A stretch of 64,000 bases of DNA from Cynocephalus volans. Its lineage: Eukaryota; Chordata; Mammalia; Dermoptera; Cynocephalidae. The translations under genes were made by a program, and so were the position numbers. The stretch covers positions 53,011,001 through 53,075,000 of the forward strand of contig NC_084468.1 of NCBI RefSeq assembly GCF_027409185.1, given 5' to 3'. The notes under the pieces were generated by a model. The model was not told where the DNA came from. It did not search any database and was given only the letters and a program-made list of their open reading frames with translations. Positions 12,083 to 25,620 of this stretch are shown in pieces. How positions within the stretch are numbered: the stretch's first letter is position 1; the number at the start of each line of letters is the position of its first letter.

Positions 12083-12703
12083 ATGTGGCATGCTTAATAA
12101 TGACTCCCCAAAGATATCCACATCCTAATCTCTGGAAATTTTGAATAGATTTTGTAACATGAAAAGGGGACTTTTCAAATATAGTTAAGATTATGGATTT
12201 CAAAATTGGTATATTATCCTGGATTATCTGGGTGGGCTCAGTCTAATCACATGAGCCTTTAGGAGCTGAAAACTTTCTCTGGCTGGAATCAGGTAGATGT
12301 AGCAGCAGCAGTAGGAAGAAGAGCTGTGGCAAAAGGGAAAGTCAGAGGGACTCCAAGCCTGAGAGGGACTCAATATCCTGTCGCTGGTTCTAGGATGCAG
12401 GAGTCACATGTGAGGACCTGAGTGAGGCCTCTAGGAGTTAAGGGCAGTCCCTGGCTAATAGCAGAAAAAGAATTAGCTTTACAATTTTAAGAAACTGAGT
12501 CTGCCAACAACCTGAGTGAGTTTAGTGTGGGTTCTTCCTCATAACCCCAGTGAGGAGCTCAGTCCTGTCCACACCTTGGTTTTAGTCCAGTTAGTCCCAT
12601 CTCAGGTTTCTGACCTACAGAAACTATGAGATAATAAAATAATGTTGTTTTAAGCCACCAAATTTGTGGTAATTTGTTATAGCAACAATAGAAAATGAAT
12701 ATA
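12083..12703 (+). mobile_element. Complete old LTR (MLT1/ERVL-like)
   Basis: Reads from 'tgtggcatgcttaataatga' through 'atatccacatcctaatctct', 'tatcctggattatctgggtg' and 'cacatgagcctttaggagct'. It finishes with a polyadenylation region ('gataataaaataatgttgtt') and the end 'ttgttatagcaacaatag'. About 620 bp, solo. It belongs to the same type as the fragment at the start of the window. Confidence 0.75.
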
Positions 12704-13873
12704 GATGGTATGTAGAAGATTATATATGAATTATGGGAGAGACAAGGGCAAATAGTGGTAAAATTTCCATATTTTTTTTTCTTACTCCCCACTTCAAATT
12801 CTGATAATAATGGATATATAAACAAATACTCCAAAAATCCTTTTCTCATGTGACTCAGGGGCCTGGTATTAAAAATTGTATGTTTCCACTTTTATCCATC
12901 CAGATTTTTAACCAAAACTGTCATCATTCCTTAAAGTGCTTTAACAAATTGAATAGGTATTCTACTCAATTTTCCCTCTCTACACAACAGGAGTCTCTAT
13001 TTAACTGGGATTTTTTTTTTCTTAGCCAATATTTACAGAAAAATGGTGGAACAAGGATTTTAATTACTCTGAGAGTTCTATGAGATTAGATCCTTTATTG
13101 ATTTTTATATGGAGGGAAGAGAGAAAACAGTTTTTCCTTGCTGGTATGTTGGAATAAAAAAAGAAAACATTTAAGGTTGTTCTCTATTTATTAGTCCTGA
13201 GAAAGATACTGCTAACTAAGATTAGTTGTGGTTTCTGAGATATGAGGTTTTAAACCACTTACCAAAAAAAAAAAAAAAGGATTCCATAACTGAATATGTT
13301 TTTCCTCTTGTTTTATCTTTGTATTACTTTTCATATTCCAGACTTTACCATGGTTGACTGCCCTCATTTGGATCTGCATGTAAGGATTTAAAATAATTGC
13401 CTAATTAAAAACTTGTTAATAACTTTACCTTTTCTCTTTTTACTATTAATCTGGTTAGTTTTGTATTTATGAACATACAACATTTGATTTGGGAATAATT
13501 ATTTTTTAATGCTGAAAATGCAAAGTTTATCTGAATGGAATATTCTACCCAATTTTCATCAAAAATTTAGGAAAATAATCAGCAAACCTGAGCTTGGAGA
13601 ACAGGCTGTATTTTATTTCACTGACTAAATTTAAATTAGAATCCTTTTGTTGATTAGCTGCTTTTTTTATTTTTGTTTTTGCATTCAAATAACTAAAGCT
13701 TTGGTGAATAGAAGTGTCTCTTTGTGTAATCAGACTTTGGAAATAACACTAAGAGGAATTTAGAATTTGAAATGCTACATGCTTAACCTTAAGGGAAAAC
13801 GGAATAAATTAAGATAAATTCTAATAATTTTGATTGTTAAACTAATTTTTCTTGAGAATACCTTTCATATTTT
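12704..13873. other. Unassigned stretch
   Basis: AT-rich sequence with an A14 run near 13264-13278 and a T9 run near 13012; no family recognised. Its right end carries the left copy of the L1 target duplication (13874-13890). Confidence 0.4.
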
Positions 13874-13890
13874 AATACTTACATTTTCTT

Positions 13891-15183
13891 CCATATGAAT
13901 GTTAGGATTGCTTTTTCTATTTCTGTGAAAAAATGTCATAAGTATTTTGACGGGGATTGCATTGAATCTGTAGATCACTTTGCAATGTTAATTCTTTCAA
14001 TCCAAGAGCATGGTATGTCTTTCTACCTTTTTCTGTCCTCTTTAAATTCTTTCAGTAGTGTTTCGTAGTTCTCATGTAGAGATCTTTCACCTCCTTGGTT
14101 AAATCGATTCCTAGGTGTTTTATTTCTTTTGTGACTATTGTAAATGGGTTTGCTTTCTTGATTTCTTTTTCTGCTAGTTTGTTATTGGAGTGTAAAAATG
14201 CTACCGGTGTTTGGGTGTTGACTTTGTATCCTGCAACATTAATGAAATTGTTAATCAATTGTAAGAGTTTTTTGTTAGAGGCTTTAGGTTTTTCTTTATA
14301 TAAGACCGTGTTGTCTGCATATAGGGACAGTTTAACTTCATCTTTTCCAATCTGGATGCCCTTTATTTCTTTCTCTTGCCTGATTGCTCTAGCTAGTTCT
14401 TCAATAGCATGTTAAATAGGAGTCATGAGAGTGGCCATCCTTTTCTTGTTCCTGTTCTTAAGGGAAAAACTTTCTGCTTTTCTTTACTCAGGATGATATT
14501 GGCGATAGGTTTGTCGTATATGGCTTTTATCATGTTGAGATAATTTCCTTCTATACCCATTTTGCTGAGAGTCTTTATCATGAAAGGATATTGAATTTTG
14601 TCAAATGCTTTTCTTGCATCTATTGAGATAATCATATCATTTTTGCCTTGGTTTTCTCAGTGAGGCGTATCACATGTATTTACTTGTGTATGTTTAACCA
14701 TTCTTGCATCCCTGGAATAAATCCCACTTGATCATGGTGTATAATTTTTTTGATGTGTTGTGTATTCTGATTGCTAATATTTAGTTGAGGATTTTCTGCA
14801 TCTATGTTCATCAATGATATTTGCCTGTAATTGTCTTTTTTTGTTGTATCTTTGTCTGGTTTTGGTATCAGGGTGATGTTGGTCTCATAGAATGAGTTTG
14901 GGAGAATGGCTTCTGTTTCAATTTTTTAGAACAGTTAAAGAATTGGTGTTAATTCCTCTTTAAAAGTTTGATACAATTCAGCTATAAAGCCATCTGGTCC
15001 TGGGCTTTTCTTTGTTGGAAGATTGCTGATTACTGCTTCAATCTCATTGCTTGTTATTTGTCTGTTCAGGTTTTCTTTGTCTTCTTGGTTCAGTCTTGGT
15101 AATTTGTATGTGTCCAGAAATTTATCAATTTCCTCCAGGTTTTCATATTTTTTGACATAGTTTTTTATAATGATCTCTGAAGA
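13891..15183 (-). mobile_element. L1 insertion, inverted 5' segment (ORF2 reverse transcriptase)
   Basis: Minus-strand L1 ORF2. Reading from 15183 downward, the conceptual product passes '[16 protein letters not shown]' (just before the reverse transcriptase fingers), then '[13 protein letters not shown]', and ends near 13891 at 'cctaacattcatatgg'. The frame is broken by stops and frameshifts into pieces of about 84, 70 and 68 codons. It joins head-on to a plus-strand L1 segment at about 15183, and the two segments are consecutive in L1: one ends just before, the other starts at, 'aagaccccaaatagcc'. This is the structure left by twin priming during insertion. Confidence 0.9.
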
Positions 15184-16994
<1,811 letters not shown>

Positions 16995-17011
16995 AATACT
17001 TATGTTTTCTT

Positions 17012-18959
17012 TCATCGTTGGTTCCAGAACTTAGACCATTGATCGTCTCAGTGTTTAAGGGGAAAAAAATGTTCAAATGAATGATTTATAATTATTCTGT
17101 TTAATTGTTTTATTGTCAAGACATATTGTTTAGAATCTTCTTATCTTAACTGAAGCTTTTGCTACCTTGTTGTGACTCTACATTTCAGGCTAACAGAAAT
17201 GAAGTACTTTTCCCCATACAGATATACTAAATAGTTATGACATGCTTTTAGATTTTATAAAGTGTCTTTTATTGTTTTTTATTCTTTTTTTTCAATCTGG
17301 TTATACGTATGACACACTGTCATTCTAAAAGTTTGGGGAAAATCTTATGAAGAAGACAATAAAAATAACTTTTGACTAAATCATCAAAAACTGATTGTTG
17401 GATATTTTGGGTGATGTTTATTTTTAAGACTTTTATTATGCATACATAATAGAATAACATTTTGAAAGAAAATTAATATAACTTTTTTTATGCTTTATTT
17501 AACAAAAGATGTTTCTCTTAGTTGTCCCAAGGCATTCTTTTATATGTGGGAAACATATGGATTGTTAGAGAAGATATGTAGAAAAAGAATGATGATAAAT
17601 TTTTGACATTCAAAATAAGATTTTCCAGAATGTCTTCAAAGCTAGTCTTCATTAAGGAAAAATATTTTTTTCTAAATTTATTTTAGCTTATATTTAACCT
17701 ATCATGGTTAGATTACAGAGTTATTTTTTAGTAACTCAGAGAAGATAGTTTGTCTTCCATTAAGGCGTAAAAAGCTAGAATTGGGAAGAAGTCATTAATA
17801 TGACCAAGAAATTGTGGAAGCATGAGAAAAACATGAGAGAAAAAGAAAGAGGAGAAAGAAATTGAGGAGGACAAGATCTAGGGCTAATTGTGTTCCTTCA
17901 CTTCCTTGTCTCCAATCCAAACTGAAGGGCTAAACTTCAAAATGGGGCAGGGGAAGGACTGAGTTTAACATAGACAGAGAAGTTGAAGAGGGACTGAAGG
18001 CAGAATGGAACTGAACTGCAATAGGATGGCCATCTAAGGAGACAGCTGTGTGCTTAGGCAGAGTGAAAGAGAGGGAACCTAGCTGACAGTAAGGCTCCCA
18101 TGGGGTGGCATGCTGAAGTGGGTGCCAGGCTGCCAGAGGCAGGCCATTTTAAGGATACACCGAATTCAAAACAACGGCTACAAATGGGTCATGAGGTTGG
18201 ATGAAAAATATGGTAAAGCATCAAAAATGATTTTAGGTGGTGAGAGTTATGTGAAAGCCATGTCAACAGAAGGGCTACCGAGAATAGACTGAAGTGGTAA
18301 AAGATCATGAATTGTGTCATATGTTGATACGGACCCTAAATGCTAACAAGAGCCAGGAAAACAAGGGTGTTGCTCTGGAGCACAGAGTAGCCAGAGGCCA
18401 CCTTGCTGATCCAGTGACCCACATCTTTTATTTCACAAGGTCACATGAGCTCTTTTGCCCACATCCATCTGGACAACATCTTGGAGACGAGCAGGGGTTT
18501 GGTGCGAAACAGAGTAAGAGAACCTGAATCATTATCCCAAAAGACTGACAGATTACGTTTTAAAAATCTTTGGTTTGACTAAGGATTGAGTCAGAGTTAA
18601 GTAAATATACTCTTCCATGCTATCTAGGGTACAGGGACTTGAGAGGAAGACCACATCAGTTATTAAACATTTATATTATTTTTAATCATCCAAATTTTAG
18701 TATAAGTAAATCTATACTCTTTACAATAGAAAAGCTTAAAATGTATAATAAATATTTATACAACTATTGAAATATACTTGTTATATAAATATATTTACGA
18801 ATATACACAGACACACATGCAAATGAAATCCTGCTATTCTATCTAATATTATAACAGTTTTTGCTTTCAAGAAGTAAGTTTGAAATTAGGCATTTAAAAG
18901 TGTTATGCTTGTACTGTGAAATATAACATAAATAATTATAAGACATACATTCATAGAGT
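17012..18959. other. Unassigned stretch
   Basis: About 1.9 kb with no recognised family. The part 17760-18540 is richer in G and has two short frames (60 and 77 codons) that do not resemble any protein I know. A cluster of GA-rich sequence lies near 17820-17870. Confidence 0.4.
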
Positions 18960-19960
18960 AAATTTACACTTTGGAACCTTACTGTTTATTCTTTCACAGT
19001 CACAACCCTCTCCTTCCTCCAAGAAATATTCACTAACGTGACTTTATAAAATTATTCTCTTATTGTTATATACACTTTACCAACTATATATATTCCTAAA
19101 CAATATGGTATTGTTTTGCTTTTTTGATTTTTTTGTGATGAAATTTCACTGTATGTATTAGTTTACATCTTGTTTTTTTTAACCAAACATTTGTTTTAAA
19201 TATTTAATCCATTGCATTGCACGAAGCTATAGTCAGTCATTTTTACAGGTGTATAGTATAATACTGTATTACTATAGCACACTTTTTTTTTTTTTTTTTG
19301 ACCGGTAAGGGGATCGCAACTCTTGGCTCGGCGTGGTCTGCACCATGCTCAGCCAGTGAGCACACCGGCCATCCCTATTTAGGATCCAAACCCATGGCCT
19401 GGGCGCTACCAGCGTGGCACTCTCCCAAGTGAGCCACAGGGCCGGCCCATAGCACACATTTTTTATTCATCCTATTATCAATAACATATGGGTTGTTTTC
19501 AGTACTTTGCTATTACAAACCACAGTGCTTTGATCATTCTTGTAAGTATTTATCCTATGCTTAAGAGTGTGAATTTCTCTGAGGCATTTAATATAGGTAG
19601 AATGGCTGTATCAAAGAGTACCCACATTTTCCCCTTCATTATCAATGCCAAACCATTTTCCAAGTAGATTAATCCAACAACATCATGCTTATTAGTTACT
19701 GGAAAACATTTTTTAAATAGATACTGTGTGGTTTGTGTATTCCTTTCTGTAGCTGGGAATCAGGTTGTTTTCCTTTTTATGATTATATATAATGCTATAA
19801 TCAATATCTTTGTGCATTTAACGCTGTGTCAAAGTTTATATTTATTTTCTTATAATCAATTCTTAGATTTGAAATTATTTTAATTGAGAGTTTGATCATT
19901 TTTGTGGTTCTTGATATAATTTTATGCTTAAATTCACTCTTATTTGAAACAGTTTGCATA
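18960..19960 (-). mobile_element. L1M 3'-UTR fragments, split by a SINE
   Basis: Antisense L1M 3' UTR text: 'cccttcattatcaatgccaa', 'ccattttccaagtagatt' and 'tgctattacaaaccacagtg'. From about 19745 a second copy of the same L1M part begins again ('gggaatcaggttgttttcct', 'caatatctttgtgcattt'), so two L1M tails lie in tandem. The first is interrupted by the SINE at 19283-19448. Confidence 0.6.
19283..19448 (-). mobile_element. tRNA-derived dimeric SINE
   Basis: Read on the minus strand it starts GGCCGGCCC, has a polymerase III A-box-like 'tggctcacttgggagagtg' and a B-box-like 'gggtttggatcc'. A short linker ('taaatagggat') leads to a second tRNA-like unit ('ggccggtgtgctcactggct' to 'gatccccttaccggtc') and an A tail of 17. 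The tRNA halves resemble tRNA-Ile. Target duplications 'atagcacac' flank it exactly at 19274-19282 and 19449-19457. It was inserted into an L1M fragment, so it is younger than that. Confidence 0.92.
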
Positions 19961-20639
19961 TATTTATATTCCTTTGCCAGCTTGTGAAGTATAGTGCTGT
20001 TATTGAAAGTCAATTGTACAATAACATCAAAGAAGAAATAGATTTGGCAGAATCAAGTATACTATTTGTATTTTTTCATACCCACATCAGTTATTTATTA
20101 TTAACAGGAATGTTTTCCAGTTTCCCAGAATAATAAAAATGCGTTTCTTCTCAAATTCTTTTCATTAGGACATTGAATTTATATGTCTGAAAAAATTATT
20201 TCTTAAAAATGTGTGTAATTTCCAGGATTGTCTTTTTATAAGGAAAAAAAAAAAAAGGTGCATGCTAAACAACTGAGAATTCTATTCTGATGCACAGAGG
20301 ATTCAAATATTTCTATTTTTATGACTACAGCTATGCAAAACAATAGACTTAAAATACATTTATCTAGATCGTCACAGCATTTCTGGTTGAGTTCTTAAGT
20401 GCCAATACTGAAGTACACCTGGAAAAAATGAAAGCTCAATTAATTCTAAAAAAGGTTCTCTAATATATATCAAATCTTCCATTTGGTTGATTGCATTGAT
20501 TTAAAATCGGCTATTCTTAAATGTATTTTAAAACTTTTTATAGTCACACATTTTCTATGAAATTCCTTGAGACTTTATTTCAAATTATATTTCCTTTTGG
20601 AAGCACAGTTATTTTTAAAGGGTTAATCATTCAGAAAAG
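19961..20639. other. Unassigned stretch
   Basis: AT-rich, with an A13 run near 20245-20258; no repeat family or gene recognised. Confidence 0.35.
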
Positions 20640-21130
20640 TAAGCTGTGAATCAAGAATAACCATGCTGGGAATTAACCTCCAGGGAAAGGTAAATCTACT
20701 GAGACTGTACAAGACGGAACTGCACTAGTGCCAGTCAATTTTATTTGGATTGAATTGCTTGCAACTGGAGCTGAGTTAACCAGTGCCTTTCTTTCTTCTT
20801 TTTTCCCTGTAGTAGTGGCCTGAGTGATTTGATTTCAAGTCGCCTGGGGTTTTAAGAAACAAAATCCTCCCCCATTAAAACTGCATGGTGTTTATGACCA
20901 CCACAGGGATGGTTTAAAAAACAATGAAAAAAGTGGACTTATGAAAAATAAAGCTGGCTAATTACAGCAAATGGGCTTAATTTAAAAACCACAGGTGCCT
21001 CTTTAATAAGCTTCTGTTGAGCTCTTGCCCATAGCATGTTTATATGTCACGGGATAGATCTGAAATCTTTGCTGTGGCCAGCTTTAAATGGGAAACATTT
21101 GGTTCAACTCTATTTACCGTTCGGACCTCA
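20640..21130. promoter_or_regulatory. Candidate conserved non-coding element
   Basis: No repeat family recognised over about 490 bp. Site-like words cluster here: TAATTA at about 20959, a CAGGTG E-box near 20992, 'tttaatttaaaaac' and a TTTTAATAAGC-like stretch. The compositional change relative to the flanks and the absence of decay signs suggest constraint. This is inference only; a promoter or enhancer is not demonstrated. Confidence 0.2.
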
Positions 21131-22599
21131 TATAATGTCACAGAAATTATAAAACATATAAAATCTTCTTTTTGCCTTGAAAAATATTACATCTAATTCA
21201 TTATTTATAGAATGTAAGTAACATAATATCAATTAATACCTTGCCAAGGAGCCCATTTGCTATATATTTTGTTTTAAGTAGAAGTATAAAGGGATTTACT
21301 GTATAGTTCATATTATTTACTTTTAGAAATCTGTGATATGAGAAGCATTAAGATATAACAGAGAAAGTGTTTTTTTTTTCTAAAATAACTTTGGTATAGT
21401 GAATTTCCATAAACTTAAAAATAAGATGTGTGTGACTTTATATTCTAATGCCTAAAGTCCTCAAGTATACGTAAACGTTTTTCACACTTAAATTTCATTG
21501 GCAAGCACACAATTTAATTTGGTTATTTTAATAATGTTCATCTCTTACAAGTGTAACATATTCTATATGGAAGCCCCTGTAATCTTCAGGGATGAGAATA
21601 TGTATTTTTCTTTTTGCCTAACTCTTGACACATACATTTCCCTGATATATTTCTTATGGATGTGATACGATTTCAAATCTCCTTACTTTAGGTGCTTAGA
21701 GTTTAGGTTAGTTCCTTGGGGTCTTTGTGTTTCTAAATCAAGCAGGCATCTAATCTTTTTGTCCTTGAGTAGTTTGAACTTCTGAGCTATAATCAGAGAT
21801 TTAGAAAAGAATCACTTAGAGAAGATCAGGGAGGAAGCCAATGAACCCCAGAGATTACTATCTTGAAATTAACCCAAGGCAGCAGCAAGAACAGCAAATC
21901 ATGCTTAACAATGTTTCTAATTGCTTTTCAATACAAACATTATATTATAAACAAACACCCCAAATTAGCTAAATAATACCATTTTAGGCACCCTATTGAA
22001 TCTGTACACAGATTAGAATGAGCTGTGAAATCCCATATAGAATTATAGGTATGTATATATTCACTTATATTCATAAGGGAAAATTCTCTGCAAGCTATTT
22101 TGGTTTATCTTTTATATTAATTTTATAGTTGTGTTGGAAAGAAATGTATGCCACAGAGTGAGATCCTCATGCTCTTCATCTGTAAAATCAAGCTGATAAA
22201 TCCTTACTAGTAGAGTTCCTAGTGGAATTGTAGGGACTCAGTTAATGGTACAATTACGCTGTTATTTTTGCATTGATATATTCATTTGTAACATTTCTTA
22301 TCTGAAAATCCTACTCTGCTTTGCAAGAATATTCTCTTTATGAACTAATGACATGAACTCTGGAACTCATTCTCATGTGCAGATCAAATATGCACATATA
22401 TCAATAGAAGCTAGTATGACACAGATTTTACTGATATTTTCAAGAAAATTCTTCATAACTTTATTTTCCTGAAAAGATAGTTTCATCCTCATCATTATTT
22501 TATATATATTTAAAAGTATAATCTTGACTATTTAACAAAAGATAAATAGGAAATTTCCTTATTATCATATATAAATCATATTTTAATAATACCTGATTG
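21131..22599. other. Unassigned stretch
   Basis: No recognised gene or repeat. AT-rich throughout. Confidence 0.35.
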
Positions 22600-22800
22600 A
22601 GTTTATTTAGTACCCACTTGCATTGCAAATGGTGTGCTACACTATGTGTATTAAACATATTATTGATAACCTTACAACACAATTTTTATGCTCATTTTGG
22701 ATATAATAAAACTGAGTGTCGAGGAGATTATGTAGTTTGCCCAAAGTGGCTAAAACATGGACTGAATATAAGTTTGTCTATTCTTACTTCCCCAATTTTT
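22600..22800 (-). mobile_element. MIR fragment (weak)
   Basis: A MIR-like order in reverse: 'gtttatttagtacccact', 'gtgctacactatgtgtatta', 'aataaaactgagtgtcgag' and 'tatgtagtttgcccaaagtg'. Heavily diverged. Confidence 0.5.
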
Positions 22801-23369
22801 CTAGGAACACAGCCATCACCTTTTACTGAGGTTTGCTCAACTAGCCAAATAAAGTGTGTAAACTAAGCCTTTATCTAGTTTACGTGCATTTGAAAAGTTT
22901 AACTAGAAATAACTTAATAATCCTTTATCTTTTATATGCTATTGTTGCTACAGCAGTATTTGATTGTCTCAATGTTTTCCTTTTCTTAAGATGTTGCTGA
23001 CAACAGTAAAGCTTAAACGCTTTACTCAGCAAAACCAAATTTTTCCAGATATAGGTATATAGAATTCATTGATATTACTTTATTCTTCTTTAAAGAGTAA
23101 GTCTGTAGAAAATTGAACTGCACAAATACTAACTATAGCTGACACTTCAACTATATATAATTGAAATGATATTTGATATTTAATTTGCCACAGAATTATA
23201 GAACTTTAGAAGTCAGAGGGTCACCATAAATTAGTCCAAACTTAAGATTGAGGTCCAGAGGATTTGCTATGACCTAGAATTAGAATGCAGGTTGCATAAA
23301 TGGTGTCCAATTAGAAGATTGTTTTTGGAAAATGTCTTATTGCATTAAGATTTAGGCTGAGTGTAAGGT
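22801..23369. other. Unassigned stretch
   Basis: A MIR-like trace ('aggtccagaggatttgctat') near 23250; otherwise nothing recognised. Confidence 0.35.
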
Positions 23370-23700
23370 TTACTTGTTCCTTCAGTAATCATTAAGTGCC
23401 TTCCATGTGTCAAATGTTGTTTCTGGAACTGGGGACTCAGTGATGAGTAAAATGGGTAAGGCCCCTGCTCTCTTGGAGCTTATTCCCTAGTGGAAGAGAA
23501 AACAATTCACGAGCCTGGGAACAAGGAAATGAAAATATGTTTCAGATTTTGATAAGTGTAATGATGAACATAGTGCCATAGTGTGTGTGTGTGCGTGCGC
23601 ATGTGTGTGAATATGTATGTGGAATAGTTTAGGGAAGACCCTCCCAGAGGCTATGACATATAAGTTGAGATATCTATAAAAAGGTAATATTTGAGACTCA
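23370..23700 (-). mobile_element. L2 3'-end fragment
   Basis: 'agtgccttccatgtgtcaaa', 'ggaactggggactcagtgat', 'cctgctctcttggagcttat' and 'tccctagtggaagagaaaac' follow the usual antisense order of an L2 3' end. A short (TG)n-rich stretch at about 23581-23608 lies inside it. Confidence 0.6.
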
Positions 23701-23995
23701 AATTATAATAAATTTGCTATGTGAAAATCTGGCATCAGCGTGTTTCAGAAAATACAAAGGCCTGAGATCTAAAAAAACCTGGAAAGTTGAGATAATACAA
23801 TTAAGGCCAGAATGATTAAAAGATAGTTAATAAGGGGCTTATAAAAAGATAAATAGGAAATTATATAATAAAGGAAATTATGTATAAATAGAAAGGGCCT
23901 ATGGAATAAATCTGTTGGTAGTAGAGATTGGGGGTATGGAAAAGTAACATATTTCAATCCCAAACATACTTCTTTGACATATTTCAAGAAGGCTG
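23701..23995. other. Unassigned stretch
   Basis: AT-rich sequence; nothing recognised. The short reading frame on the minus strand is chance. Confidence 0.35.
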
Positions 23996-24393
23996 CTGTA
24001 GACCGTACGCCTCCCCAACCTCATTGAGGCTTATTCCCCACTGTAACTGTGAAGGTGGGAAATCCTATTATGATAATTGAAAGGTGGCACCTTGAAGAGG
24101 TGATTAGGTTCTAGGACCATGACATAGTGAATGGATTAAAAATCATAGTCAGGGGGTGTGGTTCTGAGGGCTTTAAGAGAAGAGCACATGAGAGGTTAGT
24201 CTCTCTCTGCTCCACCATTTTCTGCCACGTGAGAAACCTGTGTTGCTGTCATCACCACCAAGTACCTCACCAGATGTGTTCTCTGGACTTCAGACTTCCC
24301 AGCCTCTGAAACTCTAAGCAATACATTTTATTTTCTTTATAAATTACCATGTTCTATGTATTTTGTTATAAGCAACAGAAGTGCATTCATATA
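23996..24393 (+). mobile_element. MaLR (MST-like) solo LTR
   Basis: Same layout as the other MaLR copies: 'gaaggtgggaaatcctatta', 'ttgaaaggtggcaccttgaa', 'gaggtgattaggttctag', 'gctccaccattttctgccac', 'agacttcccagcctctgaaa', then 'attttgttataagcaacaga'. It is closest to the copy at 44621-45103 (shared 'attgaaaggtgg' and 'tctgctccaccatttt'). Confidence 0.82.
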
Positions 24394-24589
24394 ATGGCTA
24401 ATTCAGAGAGACTGGGGAAATTAGAAAAGCTAGAAGGTTTTGTGTGCGCACACTCACGCACGTGTGTGAAAAATTTACATCTACAGATAAATAAGCAAAT
24501 GACCAGACTATCTTGGTAGCCCCTCCTTCTTTCTGAGGGAAGCTGGAGATTGTCTGAGATATTTTCTTCCGCATAACAAGACAGTCTCT

Positions 24590-24843
24590 GCTTCACTTTT
24601 TAACATTTGCCTTCCTTCTTTGACCTGTGATGCAACGTCCCTCACTTGAAGACTGGTAAGTAAGCTTCTGTACCACAATGGCTTATTGGGAAATCACTCT
24701 CTTGAAATTTCCCCATGCATTGCCCTTCCCCAGAACATTAAAATAAAATTTACTATACCTTTTCTTCATATTAATTGAATCTTGACAGTTGATTTTTCAG
24801 TGAACCTTCAGGGGGTGGAAGGGGTAGTCTTCCCTTGGCTTGC
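24590..24843 (+). mobile_element. ERV LTR 3' part (ERV1-like)
   Basis: The tail carries a polyadenylation region (aaaataaaatttactatacc), then 'ttttcttcatattaattgaa', 'gttgatttttcagtgaacct', 'tcagggggtggaaggg' and an end near 'cttcccttggcttgca'. It matches the LTR at 29722-30336 closely over the last 120 bases. The 5' limit is uncertain. Confidence 0.55.
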
Positions 24844-25135
24844 AACCACATTAATTTTAGTTTAACTGCAAATTTATTTGAGATAACTCTGGGAAGGCAA
24901 ATTGAGATTTGGGGGATTTTACAGCTCCTGCCTTTGTATTCAAAGACCCCTTGGTTCAGCATGGGGAGCTATAGACAGAGGTCAGATCATGTATGTCTTA
25001 TCAGATTGTGCAGTACATTTTAAGATGTTTAAATTTATCCTAACTGTAGTGAAAACTGAACATGATATGCTTTAGATTTTTCAAGGGTCTTTTTGACTAC
25101 TTCATAAAGTAAGGGAAAGGAAATATTTTTATTAG
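24844..25135. other. Unassigned stretch
   Basis: No gene recognised. 'tcagatcatgtatgtcttat' near 24981 faintly resembles a piece of an old LINE tail. Confidence 0.3.
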
Positions 25136-25620
25136 TGAATTAATGTTTTTGATCTATTCAATCATTTATTAAACATTGAGTTCTGAGCCAAGCACTCTTC
25201 TAGACACTGAGGAAATAGCAGTGAATACAACAAAAGTCTTGGATCTTATGGACCTTTCAGTAAAGTGAGGGCAGGCATACAAAAATAAATAAGATAGAAT
25301 GCTTCAAAAAATCTGATGGTGATAAGTGCTTCAAAACATAAAGCATGGTAGTAGGATAGAAAGTAAAGTGACATTGGTGTGTCTTGCTAATTTATACTAA
25401 TGAATTGAGAAAGACTTTTCTGATAATACCATATTTGATCACAAACTAGAAGGCAGTAAAGAAATATGTACTGTAGATATTTATGAGAAGAACATTCCAG
25501 GCAGAGAACCACTGTAAGTGCAAATTCAGTGATGTAAGGACAATTTTTATATATTTTGTCCTTCATTTTGCCGGAAAATGCAAAAGAAAGGTCAGGATTT
25601 TGGTTTTCTATTCTTGGCAT
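25136..25620 (-). mobile_element. L2-like 3'-end fragment
   Basis: The order 'tcatttattaaacattgag', 'gaaatagcagtgaatacaac', 'ctgatggtgataagtgcttc', 'aagaacattccaggcagaga' and 'ccactgtaagtgcaaattc' fits the antisense end of an old LINE of the L2 type. It decays gradually on the right. Confidence 0.5.

Noticed and set aside
19283..19448. A functional tRNA gene
   Set aside because: The tRNA-like units are diverged, dimeric, have an A tail and target duplications, and cannot fold into an intact cloverleaf; it is a SINE.
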